Shown here piece by piece: positions 53,458 to 61,479 of a stretch of DNA of 64,000 nucleotides. The translations under genes and the position numbers were made by a program. The stretch comes from CG2-30-36-16 sp964372115 (GTDB lineage: Bacteria; Bacteroidota; Ignavibacteria; Ignavibacteriales; Ignavibacteriaceae). The notes below the pieces were generated by a model. That model was not told the origin of the DNA and searched no databases. It saw only the letters and a list, made by a program, of their open reading frames with translations. The stretch's first letter is position 1, and every line of letters starts with the position of its first letter. The stretch lies in NCBI GenBank assembly GCA_964372115.1, contig CAYJPN010000010.1, forward strand, positions 1 through 64,000, in the 5' to 3' direction.

Positions 53458-56130
53458 ATGAACTACGCGCTGAGAACCTTTTTAATTGTACTATTTACCA
53501 TCTCTGTATCTCTTCCACAAACAAGCAGATACTACGAAACATTCGATAGCAATAACGAAACTGGCTGGGCGTTTACTTCAACAGACGCCAATATTTCTAC
53601 TCAAAACGGTGAACTCAAATTTGTTTCAAGCAGCGATGAGTTTGTTTATATCTTACCGCCGACAGAGGCTTCGAAAGATAATTTTTCTTTTAAAATAAAA
53701 CCGGGCAGTACCGGTTCCGGTTTGGAAGGCGGGGGATTTGGCAGAGCAGGGTTCAAATCTCTCGTAGCAATTCTTTTTTCCGATCCCCTTTTTAGCGACT
53801 CGCTTACTGTTGTTTTTTCTGATGATATCCAATCATACAGCAATCCCAATTTAACAACACTTGTAAAATATCCTATACCTGCTGATGTTAATAGTCTTCA
53901 GCTTGATGTGATTAGATCGGGGAACAACCTCATCATCAATGCTTATGTTAATGATGTAGTTTTTTATAACGGACAGTTGAACAATGTTGACGAAGGATTA
54001 TTTAGCGGCAATATGGTTATGATGCTCGATCCGATTGATGGACCCGGTTTGAAGGAATGGTCATTAGATGAAGTAGATATTAGTTATAATCCTTTTATAC
54101 AAACACCGGGAGTATTTTCTGATGAATTTAACGACACTAATTCCCCCTGGTTTAGATTTGGCGATTTTGATAACATTGCCCAATCAGTAAATATAAACGG
54201 CGGCAGGTTAAATTTTATTTATAATGGGTCCTCAAAAACTGCGCTCTTTGCAACTCCACCTGTGGGCGCGGTTAAAGATTTTTCAATTGAAGTAGAAGGA
54301 AACGGAGGACAAACTCACGATGCTCCATTTAACATGAGCAGATTTTTCGATTACAAAAATTACACAACATTTTTTATAGAAGATGACACACTCTACTTTG
54401 GCTATGCAAGTAACTCATTGGAACCGGCTATAATTCAAGCTGCGGCAATAAATCCTCAAACATTATCAAAACTTAAATTTTCAATTGAGGGCGACGCGCC
54501 TGCTGTATATAAAGCATGGGCTAACGATCAGCTTGTTATTAGCGGCACTTTAAATAATGTACCCGAAAGGTTGAAAGCGGGCCGGCTTGCCATCGGATAC
54601 GACAGAGGAAATAATATGGACGCCTATTTTAATTATGCTGCGCTTTCCTATGTGCCGGCTGTTAACACTACATTACAAACTTCTAATAGATATTATGAAA
54701 CATTCGATGGCGGCAGCAATCCCGGTTGGGGCTTTCTTGCTCCGAATGCCACTATAACAATTCAGGGAGGGCAGTTACACTTAACCTCACCGGATGACGA
54801 TGTGATTCACATGATTCTACCAATCGGGGCTGCAAAGGATGATTTTTCATTTAAGGTTAAAATGGGGGATGAGCCCAGCGGCATAGACGGCGGCGGTTTT
54901 GGAAGGATGGGTTTCAAATCGTTGGTTGCTTATAACATAGAAGGGGATTCTATTTCGATTTTGTATGCAGAAGATATTCAATCATTTTCTCAATCGAATG
55001 TTATTAAATTAATTACTGTTCCAATTCCGGATTCTATGAATACTATGCAATTAGACGCAACGCGATTGGGAAATAATTTAATCCTAAGTGCTTATGCCAA
55101 CGGGAATATTTTTTATACCGGTCAACTAACCAATGTTGATGAAGGACTATTTTATGGTCAGATGATAGCTTACGTTATCGGTTCATCAGGCAGCACAATA
55201 GATTGGTCATTAGATGAAGTGGATATCAGATATAACCCAATGATTGCCACACCCGGAACTTTTAACGACGACTTTAATGATATAAACTCACCCTGGTTTA
55301 GATTTGGAGACCTTGACAATCTTGCACAATCTTTAACAATCAACAACGGAAGATTAAATTTCAACTACAGCGGATCTTCTGAAACATCTCTTTATGTAGC
55401 ATCACCGGCGGGTGCTGTAACCGACTTTGAGATTGAAATTGAAGGGGGCGGCGGCGCGACACATGATGCTCCACTTTCTCTTAGTAGATTTTTTGATTAC
55501 CGAAACTACACTACATTTTTTATTGAAGACGATACACTGTATTTCGGTTACGCAGATAATGCTTATGAACCGACTATAATTGATTATGCAGGACTAAATC
55601 CAACTACAACTGTAAAATTAAAGTTCTCAGTTCAAGGAAATTCGCCTGCAGTTTATAAGGTGTGGGCAAATGATCAACTTGTAATGAACGGTACCACAAA
55701 TATAACTTCCGACAGACTAGCATCCGGTCATCTTGCATTTGGTTTCGACAGAGGGAATACGATGGACGCGTACTTTGACTATTCAACAATAACTTATGGG
55801 CAATTTGTTTCCGTTGAAGATAAACCGAACAGCGCAAACCCGAAAAAATTTACTTTATACCAGAACTACCCTAATCCCTTTAATCCATCAACAATAATTC
55901 GTTACAGCGTTCCTTTCTTAGAGACACACAGCGGTTCGTCTGTTCAAAATATTTCATTAAAAGTTTACGATATACTTGGCAGCGAAGTTGCAGAGTTGGT
56001 TAATCAAGAAATGTCTCCGGGCGAATATCAGGTTCAATGGAATCCTAAAAATTTAGCCACCGGAATTTATATTTACACAATAAAAACTGCGGGGTATGTC
56101 TTAAGCAAAAAAATGTTATTAATTAAATAA
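53458..56130 (+). CDS. T9SS-secreted protein with duplicated jelly-roll pairs
   Basis: An 890-residue protein with GGAGG before the ATG. Signal peptide at 1-20. The cargo is an A-B-A-B arrangement: A begins R-Y-Y-E-T-F-D (residues 24 and about 415), B begins F-(S/N)-D-(E/D)-F-N-D-x-N-S-P-W-F-R-F-G (about 222 and 602). Each unit looks like a concanavalin/LamG-type beta-sandwich (F-S-F-K-I-K, W-S-L-D-E-V-D-I). The CTD (800-890) has a degenerate GACGCAC palindrome in the loop. The fold suggests glycan binding; the ligand is unknown. Confidence 0.85.
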   Translation: MNYALRTFLIVLFTISVSLPQTSRYYETFDSNNETGWAFTSTDANISTQNGELKFVSSSDEFVYILPPTEASKDNFSFKIKPGSTGSGLEGGGFGRAGFKSLVAILFSDPLFSDSLTVVFSDDIQSYSNPNLTTLVKYPIPADVNSLQLDVIRSGNNLIINAYVNDVVFYNGQLNNVDEGLFSGNMVMMLDPIDGPGLKEWSLDEVDISYNPFIQTPGVFSDEFNDTNSPWFRFGDFDNIAQSVNINGGRLNFIYNGSSKTALFATPPVGAVKDFSIEVEGNGGQTHDAPFNMSRFFDYKNYTTFFIEDDTLYFGYASNSLEPAIIQAAAINPQTLSKLKFSIEGDAPAVYKAWANDQLVISGTLNNVPERLKAGRLAIGYDRGNNMDAYFNYAALSYVPAVNTTLQTSNRYYETFDGGSNPGWGFLAPNATITIQGGQLHLTSPDDDVIHMILPIGAAKDDFSFKVKMGDEPSGIDGGGFGRMGFKSLVAYNIEGDSISILYAEDIQSFSQSNVIKLITVPIPDSMNTMQLDATRLGNNLILSAYANGNIFYTGQLTNVDEGLFYGQMIAYVIGSSGSTIDWSLDEVDIRYNPMIATPGTFNDDFNDINSPWFRFGDLDNLAQSLTINNGRLNFNYSGSSETSLYVASPAGAVTDFEIEIEGGGGATHDAPLSLSRFFDYRNYTTFFIEDDTLYFGYADNAYEPTIIDYAGLNPTTTVKLKFSVQGNSPAVYKVWANDQLVMNGTTNITSDRLASGHLAFGFDRGNTMDAYFDYSTITYGQFVSVEDKPNSANPKKFTLYQNYPNPFNPSTIIRYSVPFLETHSGSSVQNISLKVYDILGSEVAELVNQEMSPGEYQVQWNPKNLATGIYIYTIKTAGYVLSKKMLLIK
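55923..55940. repeat. In-frame palindrome, GACGCAC family, copy 3 (degenerate)
   Basis: GACACAC-agcg-GTTCGTC with the TGTTCAAAA flank; arms have lost perfect pairing but the encoded T-H-S-G-S-S-V-Q is kept, suggesting the copy is older or drifting. Confidence 0.8.
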
Positions 56131-56142
56131 AAGGTAGAAGAA

Positions 56143-58236
56143 ATGAAAACAAAAATATTTTTTGCAGCATTTTTATTTTTTGCCGGAATTACTAACGCAC
56201 AATGGTTCTGGCAAAATCCTTATCCACAGGGAAACAAACTGATATCGGTGTATTTCGTTAATCCAACAAGCGGTTGGGCAGTTGGTAACGGCGGAACGAT
56301 AATGAAAAACTCGGATGGTTATCACTGGAACTTTCAAAACAGCGGGACGACCAGCAATTTATTATCAGTTCACTTTGTTGATGAAAACAACGGCTGGGCA
56401 GTAGGTTATGCGGGGACTATCGTTAGAACTTCAAACGGCGGAGAAACATGGACTGCCCAAAACAGCAACACAACTGATATCTTAACCTCTGTCAGTTTCG
56501 CTGATTTAAACAACGGTTGGATAGCAGGATGGTACGGCAGAATACTAAAAACAGCCGATGGCGGTTCAACGTGGACTGAACAAACAAGCGGAACCAGCGA
56601 ATACTTAAAAAGCATATACTCTATCGATGCTAAACATTGTTGGGCAGTGGGAGATTTCGGTACAATACTGAAATCAACCAATGGCGGAGAGAACTGGTTA
56701 ACAATTTCCTCTCCAACAGGTAACGATCTCTCCTCTATTTGTTTTGTTGATACGAGTATGGGCTGGGCAGTTGGGTCATCCGGTACAATAATAAAAACTA
56801 ACGACGGAGGAGAGAATTGGTTTCCTCAAACCAGTGGTTATTATGATTGGCTGTTTTCAGTTAATTTTGTTGATAACAACAATGGATGTGCAGTTGGTCA
56901 GCAAGGTAATATTTTCAGAACCACCAATGGTGGAACCTTATGGGAGTCTCAAATCCATCTTACGGATTTTGATTTGCTCTCAGTAAATTTTGCCGACCAG
57001 TACAACATTTGGGTGGTGGGTTGGAATGGTGTAATTGTCGTTTCAGACGATAGCGGTTTGAATTGGGTTATGGATTTGAGAGGACCGACTCTTTTTTTAA
57101 ATGATATTGAATTTATAAATTCAACTTCCGGATGGGCAGCCGCACAGTCTGGCAAAGTATGTTTTACTACAGATGGCGGAACCTATTGGAACGAAAGGAC
57201 TACTCCAACCGATAAGTGGCTCAGGTCTATAAGTTTTGTTGATGCTTCCACAGGCTGGGCTGTTGGTGACAGCGGAACAATTATAAAAACTACAAATGGC
57301 GGAAACGATTGGGTAGAGCAGACAAGCGGTATAAACAACAGTCTTCGTTCTGTTACTTTTCTTGATGCTGATAATGGCTGGGCTGCAGGCTGGGATGGAA
57401 AAATTATCTATACCTCGAATGGCGGCACAACTTGGATGCCGCAGTTTTCCGGGTTTACCGCATCACTTTGGTCGCTTTGTTTTATTGATATGAATAATGG
57501 CTGGGCTGTTGGTGAAGAAGGGAGAGTAATAAAAACAACAGACGGCGGAGGAAGTTGGAGTGCAAAACACACCGGATATTCAAATGCTTTGTATTCGGTT
57601 CAGTTTATGGATCAAAATAACGGCTGGGCTGTCGGCGCTCCTGCAACAGGATTTCCATTCAGTATAATTTTGAAAACTACTGACGGCGGAGAAACATGGA
57701 CTGCTAAATCAAGTGGAACAGATAGATCTTTGAAGGCGGTTTATTTTACTGACAGCAATAATGGCTGGGCTGCCGGTGAATATGGTTTGATTATGAAAAC
57801 AACAGACGGCGGAACGAACTGGGCAGAACAAGCATGTCCAACAAATAATTCGTTTTCATCTTTATTTTTTCTTGATTCTCAAACAGGTTGGGCTGCTGGT
57901 AATTACGGAACGATATTAACGACAAGTAACGGCGGCGTTTCCTTTAGTGATGACGCGCCCGGAATAACTGTTAATGAGTTTCAATTATACCAAAATTATC
58001 CGAACCCTTTTAATCCGATAACAACTATTAGATATTCTATTTCACAGGAAAATTATGTTTCAATAAAGGTATTTGATTTATTAGGCAAAGAAGTAGCGGT
58101 ACTCGTTAATGAAAACAAACTTCCGGGCAGTTACGGTGCTATTTTTGACGCTACTCTCCTATCAAGCGGTGTATACTTTTATAGGATATCTGCCGGTAAG
58201 TTCAGTGAGAACAAAAAAATGATGCTGATGAAATAA
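56143..58236 (+). CDS. T9SS-secreted YCF48-like propeller protein
   Basis: A 697-residue protein. Signal peptide at 1-19 (ending N-A-Q). About thirteen regular blades with N-N-G-W-A-V-G and I-x-K-T-T-D-G-G-x-x-W (25-600), enough for two seven-bladed propellers. CTD at 611-697, no Fn3-like module, and an uninterrupted loop (Y-S-I-S-Q-E-N-Y-V-S-I-K-V-F), one of the three empty loops in the window. Twelve bp after the previous gene, so probably cotranscribed with it. Confidence 0.9.
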   Translation: MKTKIFFAAFLFFAGITNAQWFWQNPYPQGNKLISVYFVNPTSGWAVGNGGTIMKNSDGYHWNFQNSGTTSNLLSVHFVDENNGWAVGYAGTIVRTSNGGETWTAQNSNTTDILTSVSFADLNNGWIAGWYGRILKTADGGSTWTEQTSGTSEYLKSIYSIDAKHCWAVGDFGTILKSTNGGENWLTISSPTGNDLSSICFVDTSMGWAVGSSGTIIKTNDGGENWFPQTSGYYDWLFSVNFVDNNNGCAVGQQGNIFRTTNGGTLWESQIHLTDFDLLSVNFADQYNIWVVGWNGVIVVSDDSGLNWVMDLRGPTLFLNDIEFINSTSGWAAAQSGKVCFTTDGGTYWNERTTPTDKWLRSISFVDASTGWAVGDSGTIIKTTNGGNDWVEQTSGINNSLRSVTFLDADNGWAAGWDGKIIYTSNGGTTWMPQFSGFTASLWSLCFIDMNNGWAVGEEGRVIKTTDGGGSWSAKHTGYSNALYSVQFMDQNNGWAVGAPATGFPFSIILKTTDGGETWTAKSSGTDRSLKAVYFTDSNNGWAAGEYGLIMKTTDGGTNWAEQACPTNNSFSSLFFLDSQTGWAAGNYGTILTTSNGGVSFSDDAPGITVNEFQLYQNYPNPFNPITTIRYSISQENYVSIKVFDLLGKEVAVLVNENKLPGSYGAIFDATLLSSGVYFYRISAGKFSENKKMMLMK

Positions 58237-58358
58237 ATAGAAAATGCAATTGAATAAAACTGATTATTTGCGGCACCGATTTCTTCGGTGCTGCTATTTG
58301 TAGTTTGATTGTGTTTAAGAAAAAATTTTTACTATTAAAAATAAGAACCTCGTCTTTT

Positions 58359-58490
58359 ATGGAAATTGTAAAAAACATTATTCACAAAATCGATGAGCGA
58401 GTTTTTTCCGAAACGAATAAACCACCGGCAGTTTTGAGTGATTTAGTTCAATCAGGATTTGCTTTAAAAATCAATATATGGAACCTGTGA
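58359..58490 (+). CDS. Possible 43-residue remnant ORF
   Basis: Reads M-E-I-V-K-N-I-I-H-K-I-D-E-R-V-F-S-E-T-N and ends K-I-N-I-W-N-L. There is no clear ribosome-binding site and no recognised family. It ends 30 bp before repeat copy D, the same relation that cassette genes have to the repeat at 40-44 kb, so it may be a small cassette gene or the tail of one. Confidence 0.25.
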   Translation: MEIVKNIIHKIDERVFSETNKPPAVLSDLVQSGFALKINIWNL

Positions 58491-58520
58491 GAATTGTTGG
58501 TTTTGCGTTTTAAAAAATAG

Positions 58521-58600
58521 AACTTCTTTAAAATAAACTTAACTGCGGTGTCGTGGTTGAACAATTTGGACCGGATGGCGCGATAACACGTCATAAAGTA
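58521..58600. repeat. Cassette-like repeat, copy D (diverged 3-prime end)
   Basis: AAATAAACTTAACTGCGGTG and, further on, CGATAACACGTCATAAAG line up with the last 80 bases of copy B (AAATAAAATTTACTGCGGTG, GTTAACACGCCGTTATG). It ends 32 bp before the ATG at 58633. Confidence 0.65.
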
Positions 58601-58632
58601 CTAATCAAAAATAAATTGGAGTGGAGTTTAAA

Positions 58633-59892
58633 ATGAAAAAAACACATCTTTTACTTGTTTTCTTGCTTCTCTTTTTTTCTCTTTATGCGCAAAACCAAGA
58701 GTGGATTAACTATGCTGAAGGAGAAATAATACATTCTATCGCTATTGAAGGAAATTACATCTGGGCCGGATCAACTAATGGTTTAATTAAGCTTAATAAG
58801 ACAACTGGTGAATTGACTTTTTATAATAAAACTAATTCCAGCTTACCCGATAATTATGTTCAGTCCATCGTCATAGATGAAAGCGGAAATAAGTGGATTG
58901 GGACTATAGCTGGATTAGCGAAATTTGATGGTACAAACTGGACTGTTTTTAATCCTTCTAATTCCGGTTTGCCCGGTAATGCAGTTGCTTCCATCGCTAT
59001 AGATGGTAACGGAAATAAGTGGATTGGTACCCTTTACGGTGGATTAGCAAAATTTGATGATACTACCTGGACTGTTTTTGACCCTGCTAATTCCGGTTTG
59101 CCGGATTATTATGTTTGGTGCATCGCCATTGACAGCAGCGGGAATAAGTGGATTGGGACTAAATTAGGCGGTTTGGCTAAATATGACGATACGACCTGGG
59201 CTGTTTATAATTCTACCAATTCCGGTTTGCCTTGGAATTATATTCTTTCCATCGCCATAGATGGAAACGGGAATAAGTGGATTGGAGCTAGTGGCGGGAT
59301 GGCAAAATTTGATGACGCAACCCTCGGGGGGACAGGTTGGACTGCTTATGATTATAATAATTCCGGTTTGCCGAATAACTGGGTTTGGGCGCTCGCGATA
59401 GATGGAAGCGAAAATAAGTGGATTGGAACTTTTGGTGGAGGGTTGGCAAAGTTTGACGGTTCAACTTGGGCAACTTATTCTGCTAATGATTCAACTTTGC
59501 CAAATAATTATGTTCAATCCCTAGCCATAGACGGCAGCGGGAATAAGTGGATTGGGACGAGCGACGGTTTATCGGTTTATAATGAAGGGGGCGTTATTTC
59601 ATTTGGAGATGGAGTACAAATTTTGCCAGAAAATTTTCTTATTCACCAGAATTATCCAAATCCGTTTAACCCGACAACAACCATTAGATATTCTATTTCA
59701 CAGGAAAACTTTGTTTCTATAAAAGTATATAATTTATTAGGAGAGGAAGTGGCGGCGCTTGTAAATGATTACAAACTACCCGGCAGTTACAATATCATTT
59801 TTAATGCGGCTTCCCTTTCAAGCGGTGTTTATTTTTATAAAATATCCGCCGGCGAATTCAGCGAGAACAAAAAAATGGTTCTCCTCAGATAA
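58633..59892 (+). CDS. T9SS-secreted two-component-type propeller protein
   Basis: A 419-residue protein; the ATG at 58633 is preceded by GGAGTGGAG. Signal peptide at 1-20 (ending Y-A-Q). Seven reg_prop blades, six of them near-regular 47-49-residue units of the form I-A-I-D-G-N-G-N-K-W-I-G-T-x-x-G-G-L-A-K-F-D-D-T-T-W-T-V (25-325), make one seven-bladed propeller. CTD at 335-419 with an uninterrupted loop like that of 56143. It is a shorter relative of the proteins at 22471 and 27154. The high DNA similarity between blades indicates recent tandem growth. Confidence 0.9.
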   Translation: MKKTHLLLVFLLLFFSLYAQNQEWINYAEGEIIHSIAIEGNYIWAGSTNGLIKLNKTTGELTFYNKTNSSLPDNYVQSIVIDESGNKWIGTIAGLAKFDGTNWTVFNPSNSGLPGNAVASIAIDGNGNKWIGTLYGGLAKFDDTTWTVFDPANSGLPDYYVWCIAIDSSGNKWIGTKLGGLAKYDDTTWAVYNSTNSGLPWNYILSIAIDGNGNKWIGASGGMAKFDDATLGGTGWTAYDYNNSGLPNNWVWALAIDGSENKWIGTFGGGLAKFDGSTWATYSANDSTLPNNYVQSLAIDGSGNKWIGTSDGLSVYNEGGVISFGDGVQILPENFLIHQNYPNPFNPTTTIRYSISQENFVSIKVYNLLGEEVAALVNDYKLPGSYNIIFNAASLSSGVYFYKISAGEFSENKKMVLLR

Positions 59893-59903
59893 TTAATTAA
59901 AAG

Positions 59904-59943
59904 AAGTCCTCCGTGTTACTTAGGCTTGTTTCGCGGAGAACTT
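59904..59943 (+). terminator. Probable intrinsic terminator
   Basis: AAGTCCTCCG, loop, CGGAGAACTT followed by TT, 12 bp after the stop of the propeller gene. The stem has a small bulge. Confidence 0.6.
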
Positions 59944-59978
59944 TTAGCAGCACAAATTAACTGTCCGAAAAATGTTTT

Positions 59979-59997
59979 AAATTGTGCCAAACAATTT
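59979..59997. promoter_or_regulatory. AT-rich inverted repeat before AraC-type gene
   Basis: AAATTGT-gccaa-ACAATTT followed by three Ts, 82 bp before the AraC-type start. It may be a weak terminator or an operator. Confidence 0.3.
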
Positions 59998-60078
59998 TTT
60001 ATATATTGTTTAATTACGTTTTGCAAGTATATAACATACAAAACATTTTATTTGTTTTCTATTTGAAAATAATCATTG

Positions 60079-61230
60079 ATGAAAACTGTGATAAATATAT
60101 ACCAGCTTTTAACCATATTGGGAGCATCTTTTTGCGTTCTTTTTTTTATGCAGTTTTTACAATTAGATAAATTGCGCATAAAAAAAAGAGGTTATCTCTA
60201 TCTCGTTATAATCTCTATTTTTTATCTCTACCTGTACGAACTGCTTATTTCTTTTAAAATATGGGAATTCGCCGAATATGGCGTTTTTCTATACTACCCT
60301 CTTCTGTATGTTGTTTATCCTCTATTTTATTTGTATTCCAGAACGTTATTAATTCCTTCTGTCGGATTATCACTCAAAGTTTGGCGCTACCATTCTATCA
60401 TACCAATAATAATATTTTTTTTAACATGCATAACTTATTTTAATATTCCGGAATCCGCACAAAACTCTTTTTTGCAGTTGGGTTATTTGTTCAACACTGG
60501 AAATGAAAATATATCCTTATTTCAGATCGCGGCTTTTGCGCTCTACTACACCCAGTTTTTTATTTATTTTTATCTTCTGCTAAAACTTGCCCGTTTTAGT
60601 AAAAATTTGTTTGAAGATAAAAATTATTTTGCCAAATGGATTTACATTTTTTTAACCGGCGCATTTTTATACGAAGTACTTCTAATTTTTTCAACAACCT
60701 TCGTGCCCGCTGACAACTATTTGGCTTTAGAACAATCCTTCAGCCTGGCTTTCATTCTTTTAGCAGGTTTTATTGGTTTTAACCAGTGGCTAATTCAACT
60801 AAAAGTTAAAATTGAAAAAATGTCTTCTCCAAATAGAAAAATTGAATTGAATAATAATTCGAGTCATCTGCTAAGGCTTGATGAGAAGCAGGAAATAAAG
60901 AATGAAATTGAAAGATTTATTAAAGAGAAAAAAATATATAAAGACCCTCAGCTTAAAATTGAATCTTTTGCAAAAAGGATGCACATACCATCAAAAAAAC
61001 TCTCGAATGTTGTTAACGAACTTTATGGGACTAACTTTCATGGATTTATTAATTCCCTAAGAATTGAAGAAGCAATATCAATTATTCTGCGTTCACAAAC
61101 GAAGATCTCGGTTGAGAATTTGTTCCTTGAAGTTGGCTTTTTATCACGCTCAACTTTTAACCGCGCTTTTAAGTCCAACACCGGCGTTACGCCAAGAGAA
61201 TTTCAATCAAAGTTTCATAAATCCGCATAA
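60079..61230 (+). CDS. Seven-helix membrane AraC-family regulator
   Basis: A 383-residue protein (ATG at 60079). Seven hydrophobic helices fill residues 1-235 (including I-Y-Q-L-L-T-I-L-G-A-S-F and Y-P-L-L-Y-V-V-Y-P-L-F-Y), followed by a linker and a C-terminal AraC/HTH_18 domain (285-380) with L-R-I-E-E-A-I-S-I-I-L and the signature V-G-F-L-S-R-S-T-F-N-R-A-F-K-S-N-T-G-V-T-P-R. Such membrane-anchored AraC proteins are known in Bacteroidota; the membrane half probably senses a signal and the cytoplasmic half binds DNA. There is no cognate kinase. It is flanked by T9SS genes and may control one of them; this is inference from position. Confidence 0.9.
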   Translation: MKTVINIYQLLTILGASFCVLFFMQFLQLDKLRIKKRGYLYLVIISIFYLYLYELLISFKIWEFAEYGVFLYYPLLYVVYPLFYLYSRTLLIPSVGLSLKVWRYHSIIPIIIFFLTCITYFNIPESAQNSFLQLGYLFNTGNENISLFQIAAFALYYTQFFIYFYLLLKLARFSKNLFEDKNYFAKWIYIFLTGAFLYEVLLIFSTTFVPADNYLALEQSFSLAFILLAGFIGFNQWLIQLKVKIEKMSSPNRKIELNNNSSHLLRLDEKQEIKNEIERFIKEKKIYKDPQLKIESFAKRMHIPSKKLSNVVNELYGTNFHGFINSLRIEEAISIILRSQTKISVENLFLEVGFLSRSTFNRAFKSNTGVTPREFQSKFHKSA

Positions 61231-61479
61231 CCTCTTCCCACTTTTAGAGCAAATTCTGTTTTGACACATCTATAAATTGACTTTGATACCTTATTTCTCT
61301 TTTTAGCAATTTCATATTTGGAAATCAAAAAAAGATAAGGAGTTGCAATCAGTCCACGCAGACGGGATGTAATTTCCAACGCTATGAGAGGTGTATAGAG
61401 TTAAGTAAAATTATTTCGAATGAACAAAACATGTTATTGAATTGCGAATAAATTTGTCAAAAAACCACGGAGTTAAACA

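Larger units (their letters stand above)
58237..58632. other. Intergenic region with hairpin and repeat remnant
   Basis: Contains a hairpin GCACCGA-tttct-TCGGTGC at 58273-58291 that may terminate the previous gene, a small open frame (58359-58490, 43 residues, M-E-I-V-K-N-I-I-H-K-I-D) that I do not recognise and that may be a remnant, and repeat copy D. Confidence 0.5.
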
